From: Robinsoniella sp.
GTDB taxonomy: Bacteria; Bacillota; Clostridia; Lachnospirales; Lachnospiraceae
Length of the DNA: 64,000 nucleotides
Direction of reading: 5' to 3'
Assembly: GCA_022788205.1 (NCBI GenBank)
Contig: JALEVQ010000075.1
Coordinates: forward strand, 1 to 64,000
The notes beneath the pieces are model-generated. The model searched no databases, was not told the DNA's origin, and worked only from the letters and a program-made list of their open reading frames with translations. The number at the start of each line of letters is the position of its first letter. Positions within the stretch are counted from its first letter, which is position 1. Position numbers and translations under genes: made by a program. Positions 37,080-45,329 of this stretch are shown piece after piece.

Positions 37080-37916
37080 ATGACGCAAAATGCTACCATC
37101 CGACTGTTAGAAGAAATTTCTCTGAACGCCTGGCCTTCCCACAAAATCGAATTGTACGATGGCTGGCTGATTCGTTTTTCTCATAATTATACCTACCGCA
37201 CAAACAGTGTGGAGCAGATCGGAATCTCCACCATCCCGATTGAAGAGAAAATCGCCTACTGTGAGTCCATGTATATCAATTATCACACACCGGTCAATTT
37301 CAAGGTCAATCCTCTGATTGACTCTTCTTTTGATCAGCGTCTGTCCGAGATGGGATATCAGATCCGCCATGTGACCGAGGTGATGACCATGCCGATGAGC
37401 AATTTTCATCCCTATCCTTCTCTCTCCTCGGAATATGAATTTTATGGGCGTAACTCCAATCTGCCTTCTGTCATCTATTACCCCGACAATGTGATTGTCC
37501 AGCTGCGCGATACCATCTCTGATGACTGGATTCACTCCCTGTTCCGCCTGAACGGAACCACAGATCCTGTGCTGCAGCGCATTGTTCCTTCCATGTTTAA
37601 GGCAATACCGAAGGAAACCATCGTCGCCTACATTGAGATCGACGGGCGCATGGTGGCTTCCGGTCTTGGAATCTTAGATCGCGGATATGTCGGGCTGTAT
37701 GCTATCTATGTCGATCCCAGCTGCCGCAGAAAGGGTTTTGCGCGCTCGATCTGCAGCTCCATCCTGTCAGAAGCGGAAAAAAAGGGCGCATCCAAGGCAT
37801 ACCTTCAGGTCGTGCAGGGCAATACAAATGCCAAGAACTTATATCGCTCGCTCGGCTTTGAAGATTTTTATACGTATTGGTTTCGCTCTCTGGAATATAA
37901 AGGACATGACGCCTGA
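37080..37916 (+). CDS. GNAT-family N-acetyltransferase
   Basis: 278 residues. The C-terminal half (about 150-270) holds the acetyl-CoA motif A, VDPSCRRKGFARSICSSIL, and the NAKNLYRSLGFEDFY helix-strand typical of GNAT enzymes. The N-terminal half looks like a second, degenerate GNAT-like lobe. AAAGGAG precedes the ATG. The substrate is not predictable. The stop overlaps the start of a family A repeat that supplies the terminator. Confidence 0.88.
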   Translation: MTQNATIRLLEEISLNAWPSHKIELYDGWLIRFSHNYTYRTNSVEQIGISTIPIEEKIAYCESMYINYHTPVNFKVNPLIDSSFDQRLSEMGYQIRHVTEVMTMPMSNFHPYPSLSSEYEFYGRNSNLPSVIYYPDNVIVQLRDTISDDWIHSLFRLNGTTDPVLQRIVPSMFKAIPKETIVAYIEIDGRMVASGLGILDRGYVGLYAIYVDPSCRRKGFARSICSSILSEAEKKGASKAYLQVVQGNTNAKNLYRSLGFEDFYTYWFRSLEYKGHDA

Positions 37917-37980
37917 CGGCGTCATCAACAATCATAAAAGCCCACCGGATTGCTTCGTGCCTGAGACTGGGCTTTTATAT
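37909..37980 (-). repeat. Interspersed repeat family A, left copy with terminator
   Basis: It begins with GACGCC-tgac-GGCGTC (37909-37924). A terminator stem follows, ATAAAAGCCCA (37934-37944) with TGGGCTTTTAT (37968-37978). The element is inverted relative to the copy at 38911-38976, so the two bracket the methyltransferase gene. Confidence 0.7.
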
Positions 37981-38028
37981 AAATATTGATGTTATAGATA
38001 GATCTTATATGTAGAAAGGAAAAATTTT

Positions 38029-38892
38029 ATGTGGATAGCTGATTCTTGGAAAGATTATGAAGTGATTGATACATCAGGCGGAGAAAAATTAGAGCGCTGG
38101 GGCGATTATCTGCTTGTCCGCCCAGATCCCCAAGTCATCTGGAGCACACAAAAGCAGCACAGCGGCTGGAAAAAAAGAAATGGTCACTACCACCGCAGTC
38201 AAAAAGGCGGGGGAGAATGGGAATTTTTCGATCTTCCCGAACAGTGGGCGATTCACTATAAAACGCTGACCTTCAATCTAAAACCTTTCAGTTTTAAACA
38301 CACGGGTCTGTTCCCGGAGCAGGCGACAAACTGGGACTGGTTTTCTAAAAAAATCCGCAATGCCAATCGTCCCGTCAAAGTCCTGAATCTCTTCGCATAC
38401 ACAGGCGGCGCCACACTGGCTGCCGCTGCGGCTGGCGCTTCCGTCACACATGTCGATGCGTCAAAAGGGATGGTCGCATGGGCAAAAGAGAATGCCCGCT
38501 CCTCCAATCTTGAGAATGCCCCCATCCGCTGGCTTGTCGATGACTGCGTCAAATTTGTTGAGCGCGAAATTCGCCGCGGTAATCACTATGATGCAATTAT
38601 CATGGATCCACCTTCCTATGGCAGGGGACCAAAAGGAGAAATCTGGAAGATTGAGGAGTCCATTCATCCATTTATCAAGCTGTGTACACAGCTTTTGAGC
38701 GATGATCCTCTTTTCTTCCTCGTCAATTCTTACACGACAGGTCTGGCGCCGGCTGTGTTGACTTATATGCTGTCTCTTGAGCTGAAAAAATGGAATGGAT
38801 CTGTAGATTCACAGGAGATTGGCTTGCCTGTCACGAGCACAGGACTGATTTTGCCGTGCGGAGCCTCGGGCAGATGGAGTGCAGTGAATTGA
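38029..38892 (+). CDS. Class I SAM-dependent methyltransferase, RlmI/RlmK-like core
   Basis: 287 residues resembling the SAM-binding half of 23S rRNA methyltransferases (PF10672 type). Motif I is VLNLFAYTGGATLAAAAAG, and the catalytic-loop-like motif IV is IIMDPPSYGRGP. The PUA domain found in full RlmI is absent. AGAAAGGA precedes the ATG. Both flanks carry copies of repeat family A in mirror orientation, which may reflect shared terminators or past insertion as a unit. Confidence 0.88.
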   Translation: MWIADSWKDYEVIDTSGGEKLERWGDYLLVRPDPQVIWSTQKQHSGWKKRNGHYHRSQKGGGEWEFFDLPEQWAIHYKTLTFNLKPFSFKHTGLFPEQATNWDWFSKKIRNANRPVKVLNLFAYTGGATLAAAAAGASVTHVDASKGMVAWAKENARSSNLENAPIRWLVDDCVKFVEREIRRGNHYDAIIMDPPSYGRGPKGEIWKIEESIHPFIKLCTQLLSDDPLFFLVNSYTTGLAPAVLTYMLSLELKKWNGSVDSQEIGLPVTSTGLILPCGASGRWSAVN

Positions 38893-38910
38893 TGTACTCT
38901 GATATTCCAC

Positions 38911-38976
38911 TATAAAAGCCCAGTCTCGGTGGGCTTTTATGATTGGTAGAGACGCCGCCAGGCGTCCTATCCGTTT
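38911..38976 (+). repeat. Interspersed repeat family A, right copy with terminator
   Basis: A terminator stem, ATAAAAGCCCA (38912-38922) with TGGGCTTTTAT (38930-38940), is followed by a 37-bp block 34/37 identical to 6421-6457 and centred on GACGCCGCCAGGCGTC. Confidence 0.72.
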
Positions 38977-39093
38977 GGGTACTGTTGAAAAAAGCAACCG
39001 AATGTTTTTTCTCAGCGGTACCCAAAATATCATTGATTTTTTCTAAAAGTTTCGTGCGCCGGTTTGACGCATAGAGTTTCGTTTTGTTCTTCT

Positions 39094-39519
39094 TTACATG
39101 AATTGACTGTAATATTCACCGAATTCTACATAGGATCCCGTCGTGGCAATCACCATAACGATAATGATAGAAATGATAATTCCGATCAATTCCAGAATCA
39201 ACGTCGCTTTTGCCCAGTTTGATTTACTTCTCTTAGCTCCACTTCCGAAAGCCCAGACAAACATCATGATAATGTTGACACATGGTATTGCACAGATCAG
39301 CATCGTCAAAATCCATTCTCCCACACCCATCGGCTCTTCCAGTTCCTGATACGAGTGATTTTTTCTCTGGTTCTTTTGATACTGCTGTCCATTCTGATAG
39401 TATCCTTGCTGCCCATTTTGGTAGTATCCCTGCTGTCCCCAATTGTTTTGATAGTTCTCCTGGTAGTCGTTTTGATATCCATTCTGATATCCGTTCTCAT
39501 TTTTTTGGTAATCATCCAT
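39094..39519 (-). CDS. Membrane protein with Tyr/Gln/Asn-rich repeat head
   Basis: 141 residues. Residues 1-50 are a low-complexity segment of short tandem units (NGYQ, QGYYQNGQ) with almost no hydrophobic residues apart from Tyr. Two membrane segments follow (WILTMLICAIPCVNIIMMFV and LILELIGIIISIIIVMVIAT), joined by a basic loop. The start at 39519 is set by AAGGA upstream and by a promoter (39583-39611) lying inside the longer frame. Function is unknown. It resembles short DUF4190/TM2-like membrane proteins in layout only. Confidence 0.75.
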   Translation of the reverse strand: MDDYQKNENGYQNGYQNDYQENYQNNWGQQGYYQNGQQGYYQNGQQYQKNQRKNHSYQELEEPMGVGEWILTMLICAIPCVNIIMMFVWAFGSGAKRSKSNWAKATLILELIGIIISIIIVMVIATTGSYVEFGEYYSQFM

Positions 39520-39582
39520 AGCCTTCCTTAGTGCCTCCCTTACTGTTCTTTTGATGTTTTTCTCACTTTTTCCTTTTGTTTT

Positions 39583-39611
39583 ATCATACCATACTCTTTT
39601 TTGATTCTCAA
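39583..39611 (-). promoter_or_regulatory. Promoter of the Tyr/Gln-rich membrane protein
   Basis: On the minus strand TTGAGA (39611-39606), a 17-bp spacer and TATGAT (39588-39583). Confidence 0.65.
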
Positions 39612-39740
39612 TCTTCTCTCCCAAATTTTTTCTTGTATCCGCCTTTTTTTCCGGCTATACTGAGAACGATAGGGTCCGATCGTGAGACAATTGTCTGTGT
39701 CCAGACAGCCAGGTGCGCAAGCGCCCTGTCTGCTGTCCAC

Positions 39741-39759
39741 TGAGACTGGGCTTTTATAT
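39741..39759 (-). repeat. Fragment of repeat family A
   Basis: The 19 bases TGAGACTGGGCTTTTATAT are identical to 37962-37980. The rest of the element is missing. Just upstream is an unrelated hairpin (CAGACAG...CTGTCTG). It lies before the TcdA start. Confidence 0.6.
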
Positions 39760-39784
39760 TAAATATACAGAAAGGATTTTTTCT

Positions 39785-40510
39785 ATGTCACAATTTTCTC
39801 GAACAGAACTGCTTTACGGTCATGAAGCCATGGAGCATCTCGCCCGCGCAAGGGTTGCTGTCTTTGGCGTCGGAGGTGTCGGAGGTTATGTGGTGGAGGC
39901 GCTCGCGCGAAGCGGAGTGGGGACACTTGATCTTTTTGACAATGACACCGTTTGTCTCTCAAATTTAAACAGACAGATTATCGCCACGCACGATACCATC
40001 GGAAAATACAAGGTCGATGCGGCAAAGGACCGTGTTCTCTCGATCAATCCGCATGCCTCTGTCTTTGCACACAAAATGTTTTTCATGCCAGATAACGCTG
40101 ACCAGATCGATTTCTCTGCCTTTGATTATGTCGTGGATGCCATTGACACCGTCACGGGAAAGATTGAACTTGTCATGCGTGCGACCGCTGCTCATGTCCC
40201 CATCATCTCATCGATGGGCGCAGGAAACAAAAAAGATGCCAGTGCTTTTGAAGTCACTGACATCTATAAAACCTCTGTCTGTCCTCTCGCCAAGGTCATG
40301 CGAAAAGAATTAAAAGCGCGTGGGATCAAACATTTAAAGGTGGTCTATTCAAAAGAAATTCCTCTAAAGCCTCTTGAGACATCTGAGGAGCTGCCACAAG
40401 GAAGGCGAAGCATCCCCGGCAGCAATGCCTTTGTTCCTTCCGTCGCTGGTCTGATTATTGCCGGCGAAATCATCAACGATCTGACCGCTCCATACGCTCC
40501 CTCAAAATAA
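39785..40510 (+). CDS. tcdA: tRNA threonylcarbamoyladenosine dehydratase (ThiF/HesA family)
   Basis: 241 residues of the E1-like adenylating family. The ATP-binding glycine motif is VFGVGGVGGYVVEALARSG, followed by LFDNDTVCLSNLNRQ, with the conserved Arg and Gln. Length and the GRRSIPGSNAFVPSVAG end fit TcdA (CsdL), which makes cyclic t6A at position 37 of ANN-decoding tRNAs. The start at 39785 follows AAAGGA; a longer frame to 39713 covers a repeat fragment. It overlaps the convergent DUF2752 gene by 9 bp. Confidence 0.9.
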   Translation: MSQFSRTELLYGHEAMEHLARARVAVFGVGGVGGYVVEALARSGVGTLDLFDNDTVCLSNLNRQIIATHDTIGKYKVDAAKDRVLSINPHASVFAHKMFFMPDNADQIDFSAFDYVVDAIDTVTGKIELVMRATAAHVPIISSMGAGNKKDASAFEVTDIYKTSVCPLAKVMRKELKARGIKHLKVVYSKEIPLKPLETSEELPQGRRSIPGSNAFVPSVAGLIIAGEIINDLTAPYAPSK

Positions 40511-40963
40511 GCTTTGACTCGATCTCATTCTCCCTAGAATCTTCTGCAGTAAATTCCCATGAAAATAGGTCATCGGCTCCTGATTTGGGAACAGAGTCAC
40601 CATGCGATATCCATATAGGATCACCATCGCCGCTAAAAGGATCACTGCATATTTCTGCAGTGATCGCGTCTCTGTGCACATGACATACCGTCTGACGCAG
40701 AAGGTAACTCCCAGTGCAATCCATCCGTAGATAAGGGGGTGCATCTCCCATGCCTGTGCAAATTTAAGCTGAAGTACCAGAAACAACGCTCTCGTCATCC
40801 CACATCCCGGGCATGGCAGCCCTGTAAAGATCACCATCGGACAAACACGATGAAAGATGAGATTGACCATTGCGATGTACAAAAGTAAAAGCACAGCCGC
40901 CTTCCAGTATTGTCTGATATCTCCCAGGATCATGTCTTTTCTACTTTTTCTCTGTCGTTGCAT
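40502..40963 (-). CDS. DUF2752 membrane protein
   Basis: 153 residues with three or four membrane segments and the family hallmark CPGCGMTRALFLVLQ. The role of this family is unknown. Gene spacing (5 bp after the SufB stop) puts it third in a sufC-sufB operon, which may hint at a link with metal or Fe-S handling through the CPGC pair. It has no clear Shine-Dalgarno, suggesting translational coupling. Its end overlaps tcdA by 9 bp. Confidence 0.85.
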   Translation of the reverse strand: MQRQRKSRKDMILGDIRQYWKAAVLLLLYIAMVNLIFHRVCPMVIFTGLPCPGCGMTRALFLVLQLKFAQAWEMHPLIYGWIALGVTFCVRRYVMCTETRSLQKYAVILLAAMVILYGYRMVTLFPNQEPMTYFHGNLLQKILGRMRSSQSLF

Positions 40964-40968
40964 GATTT

Positions 40969-41886
40969 CTATTTCAGGAATCCGCTGATGATCTGTTCTT
41001 CCGCTTCTGCCTCTGTCAGTCCCAAGGTCATCAGTTTGATGATCTGCTCACCGGCGATCTTTCCGATCGCTGCCTCATGTATCAGTGCAGCATCTGGATG
41101 GTTTGCCGTGATCTGAGGGATTGAACTGATCTTTGCGTTTCCTACAATGATTGCATCGCATTCTGTATGCCCACTGCATGGTGCGTTTCCTTCTAAATCG
41201 GAGAAAAACACTTGCTTTGACTCATCTCTCGCGACGGAACGTGACACGATGTTTGCCCCAGATCCTTTGCCGTTCATCGCAATCTTAAAGCGGCTCTCAG
41301 CAGTCTGATGTCCATGAGTCATCAATCTTTCTGTGACCACCATCTTGGCACTTTCCGCAAGTTTTGCATCCGTCTCACGGATCGTGGAATCGACACCTTT
41401 AATCTGTACTGTTTCCATCTCCATGTATCCGCCTTCCGAGATCTGCACCACCGTCTTCGGATTCATGATGCGCTCTCCGCTGCCATCGCCGCTGCCGTAA
41501 TGTTTCTCTATATATCTCACCTTCGCGTTTTTCCCGATAAAAAAACTGTGAATGCCATCATGCTGGCTTGTCGCAGGACCTCCATTGTGAATTCCACATC
41601 CGGCGATGATCGTCACATCGGCATCTTCCCCGATATAAAAATCATTGTACACCACTTCTTTTAAACCTGACTGACTTAAAATCACAGGAATATGTACACT
41701 TTCTCTCTTTGTTCCTGGTTTAATGTGGATCTCAATCCCTGTACCATTGTCCTTTGGGATAATCTCGATATTTGCGCTGGAATTTCTCGCTGCCGTCTGT
41801 CCATTTGCCCTGATATTGTATGCCCCGGCAGGGAGCTCGTGAAACCCTGCCACTGCCTCCAACAGCTGCTTTTGAATTGCATCCAT
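40969..41886 (-). CDS. sufB: SufB/SufD-family Fe-S scaffold protein (short form)
   Basis: 305 residues forming the SufBD beta-helix: residues 30-280 contain repeated strands, and the conserved Cys sits in APCSGHTECDAIIVGNAKIS. The His-Glu pair is in LIHEAAIGKIAGEQ, equivalent to the cluster-building site of SufB. It is shorter than E. coli SufB (about 495), like the SmsB form of the minimal SMS system. It starts one base after the sufC stop at 41888; the longer frame to 41973 is rejected (GGGGG site). No sufD, sufS or sufU is present here. Confidence 0.88.
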   Translation of the reverse strand: MDAIQKQLLEAVAGFHELPAGAYNIRANGQTAARNSSANIEIIPKDNGTGIEIHIKPGTKRESVHIPVILSQSGLKEVVYNDFYIGEDADVTIIAGCGIHNGGPATSQHDGIHSFFIGKNAKVRYIEKHYGSGDGSGERIMNPKTVVQISEGGYMEMETVQIKGVDSTIRETDAKLAESAKMVVTERLMTHGHQTAESRFKIAMNGKGSGANIVSRSVARDESKQVFFSDLEGNAPCSGHTECDAIIVGNAKISSIPQITANHPDAALIHEAAIGKIAGEQIIKLMTLGLTEAEAEEQIISGFLK

Positions 41887-41887
41887 C

Positions 41888-42622
41888 CTATTTTTCCCCC
41901 TTCTTCCAGAATTTACATTCCGCTCCACTGCTCTCTCCCAGAAGAGTCGGCAAAATTTCTTCCTTTGGACCACATTTCTTGATCATTCCATCTGCGATCA
42001 CAACGATCTCATCGGCCGTTTTCAAGATCCTCTCCTGGTGAGAAATAATCAAGATCGATCCATCCAGACGCTCATGCATCTTTTCAAAAACCTGGATTAA
42101 ATTTTGGAAACTCCACAGATCAATCCCCGCCTCCGGCTCATCAAAGACAGAAATTTTCGTATTTCTCGCCATCACAGTCGCGATCTCGATTCGCTTGATT
42201 TCTCCGCCTGAGAGGCTCGCATTTACTTCACGGTTAATGTAATCTTTCGCACACAGTCCGACTTCAGAAAGATACTCGCATGCACCAGCTGCTGAGATAT
42301 CTCTGCCGGCTGCCAGCCGAATCAAATCCAGAACCGTCACCCCTTTGAAGCGTACCGGCTGCTGAAAAGCATAGCTGATTCCTCTCTTAGCTCTCTCTGT
42401 GATACTTAATTGTGTGATATCCTCACCGTCCAGCAAAATCTGCCCGGATGTCGGCTTTTCAATCCCTGCAATTACTCTCGCAAGCGTTGATTTTCCTCCG
42501 CCATTCGGTCCGGTGATAGCAACAAATTTATGATCTTCCAACGTAAAACTGATATCCTTTAAAATTTCCTTCTCCTTACTGTCCTCGGAGACTTCAAAGG
42601 AAATATTTCTTAACTCGAGCAT
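41888..42622 (-). CDS. sufC: SufC-type Fe-S assembly ATPase
   Basis: 244 residues of the ABC ATPase fold: Walker A GPNGGGKSTLARVIAG, Q-loop YAFQQP, signature LSGGEIKRIEIA, Walker B ISVFDEPEAGID and switch His in IISHQERIL. SufC drives conformational change in the SufB complex rather than transport, and no membrane partner is encoded nearby. AGGAGGAAT precedes the ATG. It is the first gene of sufC-sufB-DUF2752. Confidence 0.93.
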   Translation of the reverse strand: MLELRNISFEVSEDSKEKEILKDISFTLEDHKFVAITGPNGGGKSTLARVIAGIEKPTSGQILLDGEDITQLSITERAKRGISYAFQQPVRFKGVTVLDLIRLAAGRDISAAGACEYLSEVGLCAKDYINREVNASLSGGEIKRIEIATVMARNTKISVFDEPEAGIDLWSFQNLIQVFEKMHERLDGSILIISHQERILKTADEIVVIADGMIKKCGPKEEILPTLLGESSGAECKFWKKGEK

Positions 42623-42724
42623 ATATTCTATTCCTCCTATGCGATCTTCGTTCTTTGTCTGCCGTCATTCAACACCATTGTGCTGCGCAACACTTTCCTA
42701 CGACCACAACACCAAGGAATTGTA

Positions 42725-43309
42725 TCACACTTCTTGCCTTTGGGCAATCCTGTTGTCTTTCTGCTCTGTATCTTTATACATAATATGGCGCAGGAAGTTT
42801 CCATATTTCTTGACTGTCGTCAAAATCGTATAGCCGCCTCTCTGCATATTCTGGAGACTATAACAGTTATCCGGGCATACGGTCGCCATGCGGTAGCGAT
42901 ACTGCGGCATCTCATCGAGCACCTCTTCCGCCGCTTGCAGCAAGATTGCCTGCAGATGATTTCCACGATATTTCGGAAGCACTGCCGCTGAATCCATATA
43001 CACCACCTGTTTTTGCTCCTCTTGGTTCAATCCCAGATATTGTCCCATGTTTCTCTCAGTCTCTCCCGCAAAATCAATCATAAAAAAACCTGCGATTGTC
43101 CCATTTTCCTCGGCGACAATGATAAAACCTGACTGTTGCACATGTGCTTCTACATATCCACGGTCATCGCTGATAAACCATCCTTCCGGCGCCAACGCTT
43201 TTGCCGTATCCATCACGGTCATGATTCCTTCCACATCGCTCTCTTTTGCTCTGCGAATCAAAAATTCCTGGTTATTCTTTCCTTTTATTGAAATGCTTTT
43301 TGTCTCCAT
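42725..43309 (-). CDS. GNAT-family N-acetyltransferase
   Basis: 194 residues. The GNAT core includes FIIVAEENGTIAGFFMIDFA and the acetyl-CoA motif YMDSAAVLPKYRGNHLQAIL, ending with CYSLQNMQRGGYTI. AAGGAG precedes the ATG at 43309; an upstream frame to 43348 is spurious. It is spaced 102 bp from sufC. The substrate is unknown. Confidence 0.88.
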   Translation of the reverse strand: METKSISIKGKNNQEFLIRRAKESDVEGIMTVMDTAKALAPEGWFISDDRGYVEAHVQQSGFIIVAEENGTIAGFFMIDFAGETERNMGQYLGLNQEEQKQVVYMDSAAVLPKYRGNHLQAILLQAAEEVLDEMPQYRYRMATVCPDNCYSLQNMQRGGYTILTTVKKYGNFLRHIMYKDTEQKDNRIAQRQEV

Positions 43310-43331
43310 TGTAATTCTCCTTTTGCTCTGA

Positions 43332-44108
43332 TTATCCCAACGCAACATCTAAAATCATCATCAGCACAAATCCTATAGCAAATCCAATAGTCCCGATATT
43401 ACTGTGTTCCCCTTCGCTCGCTTCTGGGATCAACTCTTCCACCACCACATAGATCATCGCACCTGCTGCAAAAGACAGCAGATACGGCAAAGCTGGCATA
43501 ATCTTCGATGCCAGCAAAAGTGTCACTGCACCTGCCGCCGGTTCCACAGCACCCGACCATGCTCCATATGCAAAAGCTTTTCCTCTGCTTATCCCCTCAC
43601 TGCGAAGAGGCATCGAGATAATTGCACCTTCCGGAAAATTCTGAATTGCAATTCCGATTGCAAGCGCAAAGGCACCCGCAAGCGTCACCTCGCTGCTCCC
43701 CATAAGAACTCCCGCGAAAACCGCACCAGAAGAAATTCCTTCTGGAATATTATGTAGAGTGACAGCTAGTACCATCATCGTAGTTTTTTTTAGCGAACAC
43801 GGCAAGCCTTCTGATTTTTCAGCCCCAAAATGAAGATGTGGGATGAGCCGGTCCATCAGCAGCAAAAATCCTATACCCACCAGAAATCCAATCGCAGCGG
43901 GTACAAAGGCAAACTTTTCCATATCCTGTGACATCTCCATCGCAGGAATCAACAGCGACCATACAGCCGCTGCCACCATCACTCCGGATGCAAACCCTAA
44001 AAGCATCTTCTGAATAAAGGGACTCAATTCTTTTTTCATCAAAAAAACGCTTGATGCACCTAATGTTGTTCCAAAAAATGGAATAAGTAATCCTAAAAAA
44101 ATTTCCAT
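43332..44108 (-). CDS. ZIP-family divalent metal transporter
   Basis: 258 residues with eight predicted membrane helices. The metal-binding helix motifs are HNIPEGISSGAVFAG (helix 4) and QNFPEGAIISMPL (helix 5), characteristic of ZIP/ZupT proteins, where His, Asn, Pro and Glu line the path for zinc, iron or manganese. AGGAGG precedes the ATG. It lies in the same direction as the GNAT gene, 22 bp away. Confidence 0.93.
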   Translation of the reverse strand: MEIFLGLLIPFFGTTLGASSVFLMKKELSPFIQKMLLGFASGVMVAAAVWSLLIPAMEMSQDMEKFAFVPAAIGFLVGIGFLLLMDRLIPHLHFGAEKSEGLPCSLKKTTMMVLAVTLHNIPEGISSGAVFAGVLMGSSEVTLAGAFALAIGIAIQNFPEGAIISMPLRSEGISRGKAFAYGAWSGAVEPAAGAVTLLLASKIMPALPYLLSFAAGAMIYVVVEELIPEASEGEHSNIGTIGFAIGFVLMMILDVALG

Positions 44109-44324
44109 TTTGCTCCTCCTGTGATGGGCAATATCCCATCATTCTGTAGTTATTATATTTCCTCCTGTGTCTGGTCATGACGCTTCCAAAGGGAACCTTT
44201 TACAACTTTTTTCTTCCTTCTCTTGATTTTTGCCACAAATCTGTTAGTCTAAAAAGAGAGGGAGAAAATCTGGCATATCTTCTCCTTCTACAGCGTTTTT
44301 GTATGGAAGAAAGGAGAGCGAACT

Positions 44325-45221
44325 ATGTATCAGATTCTTATTGCGAATGGCGAAAAAATCGAATGTCATCTTCTCTCATTGATATTAAAAAAACATTTTC
44401 CCAATCTCACCGTCTTACCCTATGCCCTCAACTTCTCGCAGCTGACTGCCGCTCTGGAGACACATTCTCCTCGCATCGCAGTCATCGATCTGCATCTGCC
44501 TGGGGCAGACATTCTTGACACACTAAAAGAAATCCACCTTCAACATACCGATATGCACATTCTGCTCACCTCCGACTACAGCGAATTCCAGCATGTCAAA
44601 AGAGCAATGTCTCTTTCCAAAATAGATTATATCCTAAAACCGGTCCAGCCTCAAGATCTGATCCATGCTGTGAGCAAAATCTGCACTGATCTTGACCAGA
44701 AACAAAATCTTTGGAAACGTCACTTTGAGAACTCTTCCGCCGCCTTTGTATCTCTCGAGACAGAAAAAGAAGATTTTCTCTCCGATATCGTTTGCGGCAA
44801 AATCAGTCCCCAAAACGCTATGAATCTTTTGCAGAATTTAAAATCACCTTACCGTGGTGGAATTTTTATGACGTTTCGCCCTGCTCCAAGCCCTGATCTT
44901 CCCATCACCTTTCCATGGCAGAATTATGCCCATGCTCTCACCACACAGATCAGCCATCTCTGCACTTGCTTTGGAAAACCTTATCAGCGCGATTTTATTC
45001 TATGTCTTCTGCCTGGAATGTCGTTTGAACAGCCTTTCTACCAAAACTGGGTATTTGAACTTTTTCAGACTGCTCTCCAGAAAGCCGATCCTTCTTTTCG
45101 CTGTCCTCTCTTATTCGGTGTCAGCAGCGTAAAATTAAATCTCAGTGATCTGACAGATGCTTTCCGTGAAAGTATCATAGCACTTGAGCACAAAACAGAG
45201 CCTGGATTTTACTTTTTTTGA
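44325..45221 (+). CDS. YesN-like receiver protein lacking DNA-binding domain
   Basis: 298 residues aligned with the first 300 of the YesN regulators at 23071 and 26338. It retains Asp55 in VIDLHLPGAD and the Lys in ILKPVQP. The acidic pair is lost (IANGEKIEC where the others have ADDE), so metal-dependent phosphorylation is doubtful. It stops at EHKTEPGFYFF, at the homologous point (HRDQPGVFFFQ) before the linker to the AraC domain. A run of seven T precedes the stop, but no AraC sequence follows in any frame. AAGGAGAG precedes the ATG. It may be a decaying gene or a phosphorylation-independent adaptor. Confidence 0.78.
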   Translation: MYQILIANGEKIECHLLSLILKKHFPNLTVLPYALNFSQLTAALETHSPRIAVIDLHLPGADILDTLKEIHLQHTDMHILLTSDYSEFQHVKRAMSLSKIDYILKPVQPQDLIHAVSKICTDLDQKQNLWKRHFENSSAAFVSLETEKEDFLSDIVCGKISPQNAMNLLQNLKSPYRGGIFMTFRPAPSPDLPITFPWQNYAHALTTQISHLCTCFGKPYQRDFILCLLPGMSFEQPFYQNWVFELFQTALQKADPSFRCPLLFGVSSVKLNLSDLTDAFRESIIALEHKTEPGFYFF

Positions 45222-45266
45222 TTGTACTTTCCCTGTCTCTTGCTCAAAATTCTTCCCTATTACACC

Positions 45267-45329
45267 AATCGGTGAGCACGGTTCTCCAGAAAAGATTCTC
45301 CTATTTTTCCTGGGAAATGCTCACCGATT
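45267..45329. terminator. 12-bp stem between convergent receiver and sigma factor genes
   Basis: AATCGGTGAGCA (45267-45278) pairs perfectly with 45318-45329. The 39-base loop can itself fold partly (CCAGAAAA with TTTTTCCTGG). T runs are weak, so its efficiency is uncertain. Confidence 0.55.
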
